DNA from: Dentipellis sp. KUC8613
Lineage: Eukaryota; Basidiomycota; Agaricomycetes; Russulales; Hericiaceae
Reading direction: 5' to 3'
NCBI GenBank assembly: GCA_002286715.1
Contig: NSJX01000116.1
Coordinates: 1-43,317 of the forward strand
DNA length: 43,317 bases
The position numbers and the translations under genes were made by a program. The notes beneath the pieces are model-generated. The model did not search any database, had not been told where the DNA came from, and was given only the letters and a program-made list of their open reading frames with translations. Shown in pieces: positions 11,201 to 22,590 of this stretch; within the stretch, counting starts at the first letter, position 1; the number at the start of each line of letters is the position of its first letter.

Positions 11201-12625
11201 GGGACCCGGCCGTCCTGCGGAAACGCACGTCCTCCGCCGCTGAGGTGCCCGCGCGCGGGGCAGCTGGCGTGGGCAACCTCAAGGCCGGCCAGAGTATCTT
11301 GCAGCAGATCGGCACTCCCGACCATAATGGCTGGATGCGGAAGAAGAGCGATCGGTACAATACGTGGAAGAACCGGTATTTCGTGCTCAAGGGCCCGCAT
11401 TTGTACTGGTTGCGTAGCAACAGCACGACGGTTCGTACCTCCTGTCTTCTCTATTTGGGAAACTAACGCTGGCCTTGTAGGAGGTCAAGATCAAGGGTTA
11501 TGTCAACATCATCGGCTACAGGATAATTGCGGATGAGAAGGTCGATCCTGGACGCTATGGCTTCAAGATCATCCACGAATCCGATAAGACCCACTTCTTC
11601 AGCTCGGACGAGCAGCTCGTCATCCGTGAATGGATGAAAGCTCTCATGAAGGCCACCATTGATCGCGACTACACAAGTGAGTGTCTCACCCTGATAAGCC
11701 GGCTATAGTCGGGCTAACATACGGTGTTTGCAGAACCGGTGGTGTCGTCTGTCAACATCCCCACGATCCCCTTGACCGTGGCGCAGGCGATGAACCCGGC
11801 TCCAAGGCCGCCATCTCCAACCGCGCGTGCCGCCACTCAGAAAGCCATGCGTCGCGAAAACACCAATCAACTGTCCACGCGCGACGCCCAGATCCTTATG
11901 ATGAACTTGCCTGGATCTGAAACGACCAGCACTACCGTCACCAACAACGGGGGCGAGCGCGCTCGCTTGGATTCGTTCTTCACGAACGACACGGTGTCCA
12001 GTGCAGAAGGCACGAAAGGTAACGCGTCTCCCAAGACGCCGAAAACCCCAGTACCGCCCGCGCGGCCGTCGCGAGAGATGCGCAGAATGATGTCGTCTCA
12101 GTCTGAAGTAGGCTTTCCGCAATCTCTTCTCTTTCCCCGTATATGAAGTAGACTTATGTTTATCCGCCCTTGCTTCTTTTCCATGTCCGCGTGCCGCTCC
12201 TGCTCAAAAAGCAAACACTTGTGGAGCCCGGTCTGATCGAATGGGCAAATTCGCACCTGCCGCGCGCACTGCAGATCACCGACGCCACGGGATCGGTTTG
12301 TGGGGGGCTCGTGCTCCTCCGCCTCGCGGAATCCATCAAAGGAAGACCCTGCTCGCCCCCCGTGCCCGACTCGGCCTTCCCATCGGGTCCAAATGACGAC
12401 AAGCTGGACGGGCTCTTCCGGCTGTTCGACTTCCTGCTCGACAACGACGTCAAGATGGGCAGCGTCAGCATCAACGACGTGCGCCTCGGGAAGCGCGACA
12501 AGATCGTGCAGCTGCTCAAGGCCCTCAAGGCGTGGGAGGACAAGCGGCGCGCGATCGCGCAGTCGATAGGGAAGGGCTCGATGCAGGCGGGGCCGTTTAT
12601 CGCGCCCGTGGCGTGGAACGCGTGA
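8213..12625 (+). CDS. Boi/Pob1-like cell-polarity scaffold: SH3-SAM-PH-CH
   Basis: Eight exons join in frame (8213-8338, 8643-9921, 9972-10471, 10526-10642, 10699-11430, 11481-11676, 11734-12107, 12152-12625) to give 1,265 residues. An SH3 domain lies at about 3-58 (YALHDFIPEHDDEVAFLAGE, GWWQ, VGLFPKSY), split by a 304-nt intron. A SAM domain lies at about 442-510 (DWTVEEVADWLRSKGF, LLKTEIGI, GKRMRI). A PH domain lies at about 883-985 (GWMRKKSDRYNTWKNRYFVL). These match yeast Boi1/Boi2 and fission yeast Pob1, scaffolds at growth sites that link Cdc42 signalling to exocytosis and actin. Between SAM and PH is a Lys/Glu-rich run (about residues 700-715). The last exon adds a calponin-homology-like stretch (about 1120-1235: LIEWANSHLP, LVLLRLAESIKG, then INDVRLGKRDKIVQLLKAL), absent from the yeast proteins. 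The donor of intron 5, GTTCGT, is weak but is fixed by phase. Confidence 0.88.
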
Positions 12626-13236
12626 CCCCCGTCCCGGTGCTCTCTCTGCTCATGGGACTGGAACTGGGACGGACTGGGACTGGGACTTTGGTGTGGGTAT
12701 TCTACTATACGCTTTTTGCTTGTCTCGTCAATGCGTCTTTAGTTGTAAATTTTATGTCGGCCAACTACTATCACTAATTAGTACGGACGTTTGTTTAAAG
12801 TTAGCTTGACACGCTCCCTGTGGATTCTCGGTTTTTTTATTGTCGCTGTCGCTGTTGCTGCGTCTGTCTTTGTCGTAGACTAATTGTCGTACGCGCCTCA
12901 GCTCTTCTCCTGGCTCAAGCGAACGGTAGTCATAAGCGGCATGAGGAAACTAGGTAAAGCATCTGGCGAGATGGACGTGGCATTCTGCCTTGTGCCATCG
13001 GTTGCTTGTGCTCTGTTCTGACCTTGCGCATACGGTAACGCACACCGGAGGAGCAGGGCGAAATATTTGCTACACGGCGGCCTACTAGCCATCCGCATAT
13101 TCCAGGATATCGACCTGCCAAATTTGGACGTACTCTACATGCATACGCTCGCACAGAATGGTCATGGAATACATATGCACGTTATATAAACGATGAAGTC
13201 CACTTCTCGAGCTTGCATCCCCCTCCGCCCCGTCTC
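12626..13236. other. Intergenic gap between Boi-like and GT8 genes
   Basis: This is mostly 3' untranslated sequence of the Boi-like gene followed by the GT8 promoter. Near 12655-12690 there is a short tandem of GGGACTGGGACT. I find no convincing exon. Confidence 0.55.
13183..13189 (+). promoter_or_regulatory. TATA-like box of the GT8 gene
   Basis: TATATAA lies 48 bases before the GT8 start codon at 13237. The next bases up to the ATG are C-rich. Position and sequence fit a core promoter, with a short leader. Confidence 0.45.
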
Positions 13237-14437
13237 ATGAAGCGTTATAACTTTAATTACCTCCCTCTTTCTCCTGGCGAGTGGCCTTCGTCTCCTCCCT
13301 TATGGGCCGGAACTCTCAGGTCTCGCCAGACTTGGCTCTATTCTGCGCTTGCCGCCGCTGTGGTCCTCAATCTCATCCTCGGCTGGGCATGGTGGCACGC
13401 CGTCCCGCTAACGCCGTTGGACAACTACCAAATACTGTCAGTTGCTCAGGTTGAATGGGTTTGGAAGGCTGCTAACTGTGCTCACCTTCAGAAAGGACGA
13501 GATGCAGATCGACGCACCCACCAACCCAAACGCGACCGCCATCGTTTCAACTCTGTACAACGACATGTACACTCTTCCCGTCCTGACGCTCGGGCACTCG
13601 CTCGCGATCCACTATAATACGTCCTCACCAACAAGCCAGCCAGATCGACACAATCCCCGCCGCCTTCTGCTCTACATCCCGCACCGCATTTCGCCGCTCT
13701 CCCTCTGCCTCGCGCGCGCGGTCGGCTGGGAGCCCTACCCTGTCTCGTTCATCGCCCCGCCGCATAACGGCAAGGGCATCGGCGAGCGTTTCGGAGACCA
13801 GTACACGAAGCTGTCGCTGTGGACGCTCGACCAAATCGGGATCGAGAAGCTCGTGTACGTCGACGGCGATACGCTCATCCGCGGGCGCTTTGACGAGCTC
13901 TTCGCCCTCCCGTTCGCATTCGGCGCGGTCCCCGACGCATGGGACATCGCCGGGCGCGGCTTCTCGGTCGCGTTCAACGCGGGCGTGCTCGTCCTGCGCC
14001 CCGCGACGCGCGTCTTCCGCGCTTTGCTCGCCCACATGGAGGACGCGCGTTTCCCGCCTGGCGAGGCGGAGCAGGCGTACCTCAATCTGTACTTCGGCGC
14101 GGAGGTGGTCAAGCTCCCGTACGTGTACAACGCGAACCTGGTCATCAAGGTGCGCAGCCCGAGCATGTGGTCGTTCATGAGCCGCTCGGACGCGCTGCGC
14201 ATCGTGCACTATACCAAGCCGAAGCCGTTCCCGTTTCAGAACCCGGAGAGGTACCGCGGTGGGCGTTGGTTAGATCAGGCGAGGGAGGAGGTCGCGGTGA
14301 AGGTCGCCGAGGCGAAGGCGTATCGCGGGGGCTTGTATCGCGAGGAGATGGGCTGGTGGGAAGAGACGTGGCAGGAGATGGAGAGGGAGCGGAAGGAGGA
14401 GTTAGAGAAATGCGAACGGGAGCATAAGGGGTGGTAG
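13237..14437 (+). CDS. Glycosyltransferase family 8 protein, type II membrane
   Basis: Two exons join in frame (13237-13436, 13492-14437) to give 381 residues. A short cytoplasmic N-terminus is followed by one membrane segment at about 33-53 (WLYSALAAAVVLNLILGWAW), the layout of a Golgi type II enzyme. The GT8 fold follows: AIVSTLYNDMYTLPVLTLGHS, KLSLWTLDQIGIEKLVYVDGDTL with the DxD metal/sugar-nucleotide motif at about 189-191, then FNAGVLVLRP, EQAYLNLYF and the late IVHYTKPKPF with the conserved His. Glycogenin-like GT8 enzymes transfer a sugar from UDP-sugar to protein, lipid or glycan; the acceptor here is not evident. The C-terminus is Glu/Lys/Arg-rich and likely helical. The first ATG in frame after the TATA-like box was chosen. 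Confidence 0.88.
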
Positions 14438-14971
14438 GATGCAACGAACGACTTATTGAGGGTCACCATGGTGTTTTCTTTTGTCGAGTTTTGCAGGAGT
14501 TTTGCGCTTTTCTTCGGCTTGAGGTAGATTCAAAGCTGCTTATGCTGCGTTATACTTCGGTCGCATCTCGTCACTGTACAACCAGTCGATACATTGTTGG
14601 TTTTGGTGCCCGAACTCGAAAGCGCTGGTGAAAAGGTTGAGATGGTCGGGTGTTGGATTTGCCGCCGAGCAAGCGCTTGAGCGCCGGCATCATGGCGCGG
14701 ACCACGTCTCCTTCTGACGCGCTCTCCGTGTCCGTCCGCCATCTTCAACTTCTCAGAAACAACTACAACAGCCCAAAGTCAAAAATTTCCGTGTGAATTC
14801 TCTGTGTTGTCGTTCACTCGCTTTTGCTGTAACGAGCGTGCGGGGGGTCTCTCAGAGCCGACACGGGGATCACGACGCGGAACCGCGACCTGCGCCAGGG
14901 TTTGCTTCTGTCTAATAATTGGGTCGCACTGACACTGTCTTGACACCCTCTTCGTTTGCTAAACTTTTTCT
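14438..14971. other. Intergenic gap before the TPR array
   Basis: These 534 bases hold the 3' end of the GT8 gene and the upstream region of the first TPR copy. No exon or RNA gene can be supported. Confidence 0.5.
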
Positions 14972-16776
14972 ATGGCATCCAATACTGATATCGTTCCAAG
15001 GCTGAAGACAGAAGGCAACGCGCTTTTCGTGAACAAGCATTACAGCGAGGCGATTGCCAAGTACTACACTCCCATCGCCGACTCGAACGACTCATCTCCC
15101 GGTGTCGTTAAGCTTTTTCTTCCGGATGGAGGAGCCCCTTTGCAAAAGGTGGAAGTGTTAGAGCCTAACATCGAAGCGCAGGGGATAGTTAGGAGCAGCG
15201 TATGTAGAACTATCTTTCTGTCCATCGTATCAGTGATTTGATTGAGGTCAATAGGTCTTCACAATACTAGACGCGTACGAGGTAATATTCACGTTCGGTT
15301 TTCGGCTTGTCTGTGGGAGGCTCATGTGAGCAACGTATTGCAGTCATTCATGCTAGGCCAGAAGCAAACGTCTGAGCTGAACCACGTCAAGACGCGAGCA
15401 AAAATGGTCCAGTACGTCGGGCATCCAGGCGTGCGTAATTTATCTCTTCAGAGGCTTCACGTTATTCATTGTCGCTCCCTAGGGTATCGAGAAGTTCAGC
15501 AACGCTGTGCTCACTGGCAGCCGCGTGATACATGTAAACTTGTTGTGGCTGTAGAAATATAATCTTCAAGGTTTGTACTTGCCATCCTTCGTGTTCCCAG
15601 TCGGTGCAAATTCTTTTTTTAGTACATTTTGAATTCTCTAGCCGGAAGGCACCAGACGCCTTAGCCTCTCGAGTCTTACGTGGCCAAAGCTCGTCGTCTC
15701 AAAGCAGGAGGCTGGTATGCCGTACGAACTGCCATTTCAGTCAGTGTTCGGTACGTTCTCCACTTCTACTTTGATCCATTGCGCTGAGTTAAATCTAAGG
15801 TCCGCTATAGTCACCGCCTTCATCAAAAGCGAGGCCTTGCACAATTACGTGCAAGCTGTCATCGCGCTCGACAAGCTACTCGATATCTTACGCTAGGGCC
15901 GTGCGGAATGGCACGATGCATCTGCCGACGATCGGGGTTCCATTTTTAGGGACACCTTTATCCGTGGCGTGCGCATGATGCGTCTCAAAAGGTACATGCG
16001 GGTCTGTATTAATTATTAATATTAGTCTCTATGGCCCGTACAACTGACAAGCGACGAGCAGGCGATGCAAAGTATTGGAAATCGGGATGCGAAATATCGA
16101 TTTTGGTTTGACCACTTGATGGAAGAAGCAGATGCGCTTCTGGAAGACGTGCATAGGCCACAAGATCAAGAATGTCGGAAGTATAAAGGCTTTTCGATTG
16201 CATTCTTCGATATTCCGGAGGCGATGGCGTTCATGTCTGTGTTCTCTATTGTATATCTCAAGGATCTAGACTCACCAGGTCGTTCTCCTGCAGCGCCAAA
16301 GGGTATTGTGTCATGCAAGGCGGCATAATTCTTCTTTCTGGTAAGAGTGGGAATAAAGCCGAAGGGCCGTCAAAGTTACGTCAAGCACACGAACTTTACT
16401 CTCAAGGCGCGAACAAATATCCGCCGGATGACGAGCGCTGCCTCTGTGCGTTCTACGTCCTCCAGAGCTGTTCTGTATCTTACTCACGGTCCTCGCTCTA
16501 GACTTCCTGATAATCTCGCTGATCGCGCTCTTCCGTTCAGAGGCGCCACTTGAAGAGGCGCTCCCACATATCACACACATTCGCGAGGTACGCGAGGCTG
16601 CAAAAGCAATCTGGGAATTTATGTCGTATTTCCAGAAATCCAGTGGTCTAGTCGACGACCTTGAGGAATTCGAGAAGGAGATGTTGCAGGAGATCGAGGC
16701 AGGCCACATCACGATGAAGGATTCACGCTGTCCGAGCTGGGCGTCGACGGCGGCCGCGGAGCACTCGCAGATCTGA
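14972..16776 (+). pseudogene. TPR-array copy 1, disrupted
   Basis: First of three tandem paralogues. Its opening exon (14972-15199) is an in-frame fusion of the start of exon 1 with the end of exon 4 of the intact copies: after EAIAKY it jumps straight to the SSPGVV segment, so most of the TPR block and two introns are gone. Downstream exons are recognisable (15255-15281, the SFMLGQK exon near 15350-15431, and so on to the final exon ending TGA at 16774-16776). They carry a TAG at 15552-15554 where the paralogues have a Glu or Pro codon, a frameshift near 15655-15665, and a TAG at 15894-15896 in place of the Trp codon of LRWGRAEW. The gene cannot make the full protein. Retained exon order and similar intron positions show it arose as a copy with introns, not by retroposition. 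Confidence 0.85.
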
Positions 16777-17511
16777 CCGCCTCGGCGCGTGATGATCATG
16801 TTATACACGTGCGTTGTCCACAGACATCTCTCATAGCTCTTACCATTGAGTATCTTCATCAAAACCATAGAATAAGACAGCGGATTTCTCGACATTTCTG
16901 TGAGGAGTATCGGACTGGTATGGCGCGCTGGCAGCTCGTGCACTATGATCTCAGGTCATGGTATGAGGATCTTCGAAATGGGTGCGCCTTGCACTCTATG
17001 GTGCACAGAATCTGCGTGCCTTCTCGGTTTCTTCGACTTTTTGATTCTTCCCGCTTAGTCGCTGATATCGTTCCTTGCCATCCTTCGCGCTCTACAATGT
17101 CAACGCTGTTACACCCTCCTGCTTCTCTGGTCGATACCCGCATGTTCACAACGGTTCCTTTTACAAGGTCCTTATTCTGCGCGCTCTCCCTTGCTCCGTT
17201 CGATAGCCTTATTCTGCGGTCTTTATTTCTGGCTTGTGCTCGACATTCACTCCATAAACGGTCTCCCGAAGAATTTTGGGGTATTTTCTCCCACATGGCT
17301 CTCGAGCTCTGATAGATTCATTTAGTATCTTTGAGGGGTGCAGATATGATTGTTCAATACTTACGGGATGACCTCCGAGTCTCAGTACTCTCGGATGTAT
17401 CCGAGAATTGACTCAGAACGGTAACTTGTGGCGGGCAACTTGGTAACGCGCGCCTATCTACCGTAACAACCGATCCATATGTTGACACTGTTCTGAAACC
17501 CTCATCTCCCC
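16777..17511. other. Spacer between TPR copies 1 and 2
   Basis: These 735 bases carry open frames on both strands (about 16809-17312 plus, 16943-17296 minus) without a recognisable domain, and the plus frame lacks an ATG at its start. It is likely the 3' flank of copy 1 and the promoter of copy 2. I support no gene here. Confidence 0.5.
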
Positions 17512-19821
17512 ATGTCATCCAGTACTGATGTCGTTGCGAGGCTAAAAGCAGAGGGAAACGCACTTTTTGTGAACAAGCAGTATGATCAGGCGATTGCGAA
17601 GTACTCACAAGCGATCGAACGCGACCGCAGCAATGCCATCTTGTTTGCGAACCGCGCGGCATGCTATCAGGCGAATAAGAGGTATGTAGCAAGTCTATCT
17701 TCAGTCTAGCGTTCCATTGGGCTGAGGAAATTTGCAGGTTCGCTAAGGCAGAAGCTGATGCATACCGGGTATGATATTGGACCCTTCGTCTTGGAGTTGA
17801 AGGGTGGCTTAGGGGAATGCAGGCGACGCAGCTAGACCGAACATATGCGAAAGGGTGGGCTCGGCTTGCAACAGCTCAGAATGTACGTTCAATAGGTCTG
17901 TGCTCGAAATTCTGTGGCGATTTTGAACAATCCTCCAGGCCTTGTCTCAGAATATGAATGCACTCGCCAGCTGGCGTTGTGCTCTGGCTGCTTTGCCGAG
18001 TGACGATCTATCACCAGGAGACCTCGTGCAAAAACAACAATACGAAGCTTCTGTGCGCGCGCTGGAAGAGAGGATGCGCGAGCCTTCGCAACGTTTCACT
18101 CCTACCACCAACTCTGTAGGCTCTCCAGGCGTTGTTCAGATATCGTTTCCGAAAGGAGGGGCCCCATGGGAAAAAGCCGAGTCACTAGAGCCCAGCATCG
18201 AGGGGCAGGGAATAGTTCGAAGTAGTGTAAGCGCGACTATCTCTCTGTGAACTGTATCAATGCTCTGACCGACGTCAACAGGTCTTCACAGTACTAGATG
18301 CACACGAGGTAGTATCCACGACTTGTATCCGGCTCAATCGTGAAGTACTTATGTGTGTTTTCTGCAGTCATTTTCGCTGGGACAGAAGAATATGCTTGTG
18401 CTCAAGCCAGTAAAGTCGAGGGCCAGTTTGGTCAAGTTTACCGGACATCCAGGAGTACGTATCCATCTCGTTCAGGAACATCCATATTATCTATCGCTAT
18501 TTTCACAGGTCATCGAGAGGCTCAGCAATGCTGTACTTACTGACGGCCGTGTGTTCTACGTTTCCTCTGAGTGGTTGGAAAAATACAGCCTTCAAGGTAC
18601 GTTGATCTCGCCATCCGTTGTATTCTCTGTCGATCACACTATCATCCCTAGTGCAATTTGAGCTTTCAGTTCGGAAGGCACCAGACCCTGCTCAGCCCAT
18701 GTCGTCTTATATAGCTCACGCTCGCCGCCTCAAAGCCGAGGGAGGCTGGGACGCCTTACGTCCCGCCATCTCAGTCGGTGTGCGGTGCGTTGCGCGTCCC
18801 TTTTTCATCAATGAAGCCATCATCTTCATCGTCGTCTAAGTTCCGCCATAATTTCTGCTTTCACTGAAAGCGAGGCCTTGCTCAATGATGTGCAAGCCGT
18901 CGCTATACTTGACACCGTGCTCGAAATCTTGCGCTGGGGTCGCGCAGAATGGCCCGACGCACATCCCGACGACAGGGGTGCGGTCTTTAAAGACACGTTC
19001 ATCCGCGGCGTGCGCACGATGCGCCTGGATAGGTACATGCGGGCACGTATATTTCGTCAGTATCAGCTTTTGCGACTCGATGTCTGACAAGTGGCAGACA
19101 GGCGCTACAAAGCGTTGGCGACCGGGACGCAAAAAATCGCCTGTCGTTTGACCATGTCAGGGAAGAGGCAAATGCGATTTTGGAAGATGTGCTGAGGCAC
19201 CCAGATCCATCAAATCGGAAATATAAGGGCTTCTCCATCGCATTCTTCGATATCCCGGAGGCAATGGCGCTCATGTACGTCCTGTCCACTGTATACTCCA
19301 TGAGTGTAGAGCTTAACAAGCTGTCTTTTTTATCACAGTGCCAAAGGTTTTTGCTTCATGCAAGACGGACTCTCGCATGTTTTCAATAAGGATGGTAATG
19401 AAGCCGATGGGTTACTCAAATTTCGTCAAGCACACGAATTCTACTCGCAAGGTGCGGATAAGTATCCGACGGACGACGAGCGCCGCCTCTGTATGTTTGA
19501 TCCTTTCCTCCTAGCCCATCCATACCTAACTCTATCTCTTCACCAGACTTCCTCACCGTCTCGCTGATTGCGCTCTTCCGTTCGGAGGCACCGCTCAAAG
19601 AGACGCTCCCGTATATCGCGCACGTCCGCGAGGCACGCGACGCTGCAAAGACGGTCTGGGAATTCTTTCCAACTTTTCAGGAATCGAGCGCAACGGCTGA
19701 CGACTGCATTAAATTTGAGAAAGAGATGCTGCAGGAGATTGAGGCGGGCCGCATCACGATGAATGATTCGCGCTGTCCGAGCTGGGCGACGGCTGCTGCT
19801 GCGGAGCACTCACAGCTCTAA
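17512..19821 (+). CDS. TPR-array copy 2, TPR-domain protein of unknown function
   Basis: Twelve exons join in frame (17512-17681, 17738-17768, 17823-17882, 17939-18226, 18282-18308, 18368-18454, 18509-18596, 18652-18784, 18841-19042, 19102-19274, 19339-19490, 19547-19821) to give 561 residues. Residues 5-120 form three TPR-like helical pairs (ARLKAEGNALFVNKQYDQAI, NAILFANRAACYQ, TQLDRTYAKGWARLATAQ), close to co-chaperone TPRs of the Sgt2/Sti1 type. The remaining 430 residues have no domain I know: SSEWLEKYSLQ, FELSVRKAPD, ILRWGRAEWP, RTMRLDRYMR, FSIAFFDIPEAMAL and the C-terminal DSRCPSWATAAAAEHSQL. There is no signal peptide. Intron 9 would start with GC (GCACGT at 19043) instead of GT; no GT site nearby keeps frame. 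So copy 2 is either functional with a GC-AG intron or newly damaged. Confidence 0.72.
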
Positions 19822-20107
19822 TCCGGTAGACGTGTAACATATTTCACATTATATTTGAACGCCCATGCGACATGTTACGATGTACCGATAGTCAGATATT
19901 CACCAGAGTTACAGAATAATGCATTCGAGGACTTGAGAACAACTTTGAAGGGGTGCTAACCCGACTGTACGGCGCAAATCCCGATATTATGGTGCAGTTC
20001 GCGGATATATCCGTGAATCGAGATCTGCTATTTGCGCCGTCGCGGTGACCTCGTGCGTCCTTCGGTTTGACCACCAGTCACTGAACTGATATCGACAACT
20101 TTCCTTC
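19822..20107. promoter_or_regulatory. Spacer and presumed promoter of TPR copy 3
   Basis: This 286-base spacer lies between the stop of copy 2 and the start of copy 3. There is no coding sequence and no obvious TATA box. It must hold the 3' end of copy 2 and the control region of copy 3. Confidence 0.4.
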
Positions 20108-22436
20108 ATGCCGACCAATACTGATGAGGCAGCGAGACTGAAAGCAGAAGGGAACGCCCTCTACGTGAGCAAGCAATACGAGGAAGCGATTGCGAAGTAC
20201 ACGCAGGCGATTGAGCAGGATCACAGTAATGCAGTTTTGTTCTCCAATCGTGCTGCATGTTATCAGGCACTGAAGAGGTACGATAGTAATTCCCTTTCCT
20301 ATCTTGATGCTTCACCACTTGGAGCGTGTTTATAGGTATGGGAAAGCAGTGGGTGACGCACATAAGGTGCGACGATTGCACATAGGGGCTCAGGCATACA
20401 GCAACATCCGATGTTTTGCTAACATAGCATGCAGGCTACGCAACTAGACGAGACATTTCCAAAAGCATGGGCACGACTTGCCACGGCTCAAGCGGTATGA
20501 ATCATAGCCCTTGTCGCCCTGTATATCTAATGGCCTTTCAGGCACTATCCCAAAATACTGAAGCACTCGCCAGCTGGCGCCGTGCTTTGGCCGCTCTTCC
20601 CACTGAAGACCCCTCGCCAGCGGATATTGTGCAAAAGGAGCAGTATCAAGCGTCGCTTCTCGCTCTAGAAAATAAAATGCACGAACCTTCTCAATCTTCT
20701 GCGCCTGCAAACGACAGTGCCGATTCGTCTCCTGGCGTTATTGCACTGTCCATTCCTGCAGGTGGCGCCCCGTGGGATAGAGCCAAGACCATTGAACCCG
20801 GCCTGAAAGCACAAGGAATCACCAACAGTAGCGTAAGCCACATGGCTCGCATCGTTGTTACCGTTTGTGGTCTCATCAATACCAACAGGTTTATACTATA
20901 CTACTGGACGCATACGAGGTAACGATACCATCTAACACTTAAACAATATGCAAAGATCATTTCATACTGTATCGCAGTCGTTCATGCATGGCCAGCGGAA
21001 TATGTCACAGCTCACACCTACCAAGACGAGAGGTGACATGACCAAATTCTTCGGGCAGTTAGGGGTGCGCTTCGTTATCTTGCTATCCACTCTGCACAAT
21101 CGTCGTTGACATATCCCTAGGCTATCGAGAAAATCAGCAATGCGGTGCTCACGGATAGTCGTGCGGTGCACTTGACCTTTTCAGAATGGCCACAAATGTA
21201 TAATCTTCAAGGTACGAGATTTCGCAGGCATGTCCTGTGGACTGACCCTGACTTCACTCCAGCACAATTCGAGATCGGAGTTCGAAAGGCCCCCGATGCT
21301 GCTCAGCCCCTGGAAGCTTTCGTGGCTGAAGCCCGCCGCCTCAAAGACGAAGGTGGCTGGGATGCTGTACGGCCCGCTGTTGCGACTAGCGTTCGGTGCG
21401 TCCTATAACTTCAAGGCTTCGCTATCCGCATGCTCATCGCACCTGTTTCAATATAAGTTGCTCTATCATCTTTGCATTCCTTGAGAGCGAAGCCATGAAT
21501 GACATGGTCAAGTCTCTGATCGTGCTCGACAAAATCCTCGAGATCCTTCGCTGGGGCCGAGCAGAGTGGCCAAATGCATCCGTCAGCGAGCGAGGATCAA
21601 TCTTCACAGATACCTTCGTGCGCGGTGTGCGTACGATGCGCCTGGACAGGTACATGAGGGTTCGTATGTTGTTCCCAATACTGCAAACATTCCGCCAATT
21701 TCCATAGCTAATGAACTTTGTCTAGGCGCTGCAAAGTGTGGGAATGCAAGACGCGCTCTACACACTCTCGTATGAACATGTCATCGAGGAGGCCGAGGCA
21801 ATGTTGGAAGAAATGCGTGAGTCGCAGGAAGAGGAAGGCCGACAATACAAGGGATTTGCAATCGCATTTTTCGCCATCCCAGAGGCAATGGCGCTCATGT
21901 CTGTCTTTTATTCTGTCTATGGGGAGAACGTACAGCTTAACAGACAATTTATCTACAGTGGTCAAGGTTTCTATTACATGCAGGCAGGCATTGCGCTCAG
22001 CTCAAACGAGGACACAAGGAATCAAGGCTTGTTTGCATTGGGGCGGGCGCATGAGTTTTATTCGAAAGGTGCAGAGAAGTACCCGCCAGATGACGAGCGG
22101 CGTCTCTGTAGGTCCTTAATCTTGCCCTGAGTAGGGACACGACTCATGGGGTTTGCACCAGACTTCCTCGCCGTGGCACTTCTTGCGCTGTTCCGTTCCC
22201 AAGCACCGCTTGAAAAGACACTTCCGTGCATCGCACATATCCGTGAGGCTCGTGACGCCGCGAAGCAGATTTGGGAGCACGTGCCGGCGTTCAAGGGGTC
22301 CAGTGCTAAAGTCGACCAGTATGAGGAGTTCGAGAAAAAGATAATGCAGGAGATTGAGGCCGGTGGCGTTTCGATGAAGGACTCGCGCTGCCCTAGTTGG
22401 GCGTCAGTTGTCGCTGCGGAGCACTTGCAATTCTGA
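20108..22436 (+). CDS. TPR-array copy 3, TPR-domain protein of unknown function
   Basis: Twelve exons join in frame (20108-20277, 20336-20366, 20435-20494, 20542-20832, 20889-20918, 20978-21064, 21121-21211, 21263-21395, 21458-21659, 21726-21898, 21959-22107, 22162-22436) to give 563 residues. Exon sizes match copy 2 almost exactly (170, 31, 60, 87, 133, 202, 173 and 275 nt are identical), so the copies are a recent duplication. The N-terminal TPR block (AARLKAEGNALYVSKQYEEAI, NAVLFSNRAACYQ, WARLATAQALSQ) is followed by the same unknown C-terminal region (ILRWGRAEWP, KGFAIAFFAIPEAMAL, GRAHEFYSKGAEKYPPDDERR, DSRCPSWASVVAAEHLQF). All introns have GT..AG ends, so this is the best intact member. 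A role as chaperone adaptor or scaffold is possible from the TPRs but is inference. Confidence 0.8.
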
Positions 22437-22590
22437 TCTGGACAGTCTTGTATGTACGATATCTTGTAACATCGCCTTTTCTCTTCCTGCATTGCCAAAG
22501 ATTGTATTAAAACATGTCTGTCCTTAGAAGTTCCGGTATCGACTATGTACATAAAATGTTGGTTATTTGAACGCACAGAACACTATTTTC

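Noticed and set aside
13625..14209. Minus-strand frame inside the GT8 gene
   Set aside because: The plus strand carries all GT8 motifs, and the antisense frame has no family features.
16809..17312. Plus-strand open frame of 167 codons between TPR copies
   Set aside because: It begins without ATG, is not shared with the other TPR spacers, and has no recognisable domain. The overlapping minus frame is equally open, so it looks like chance.
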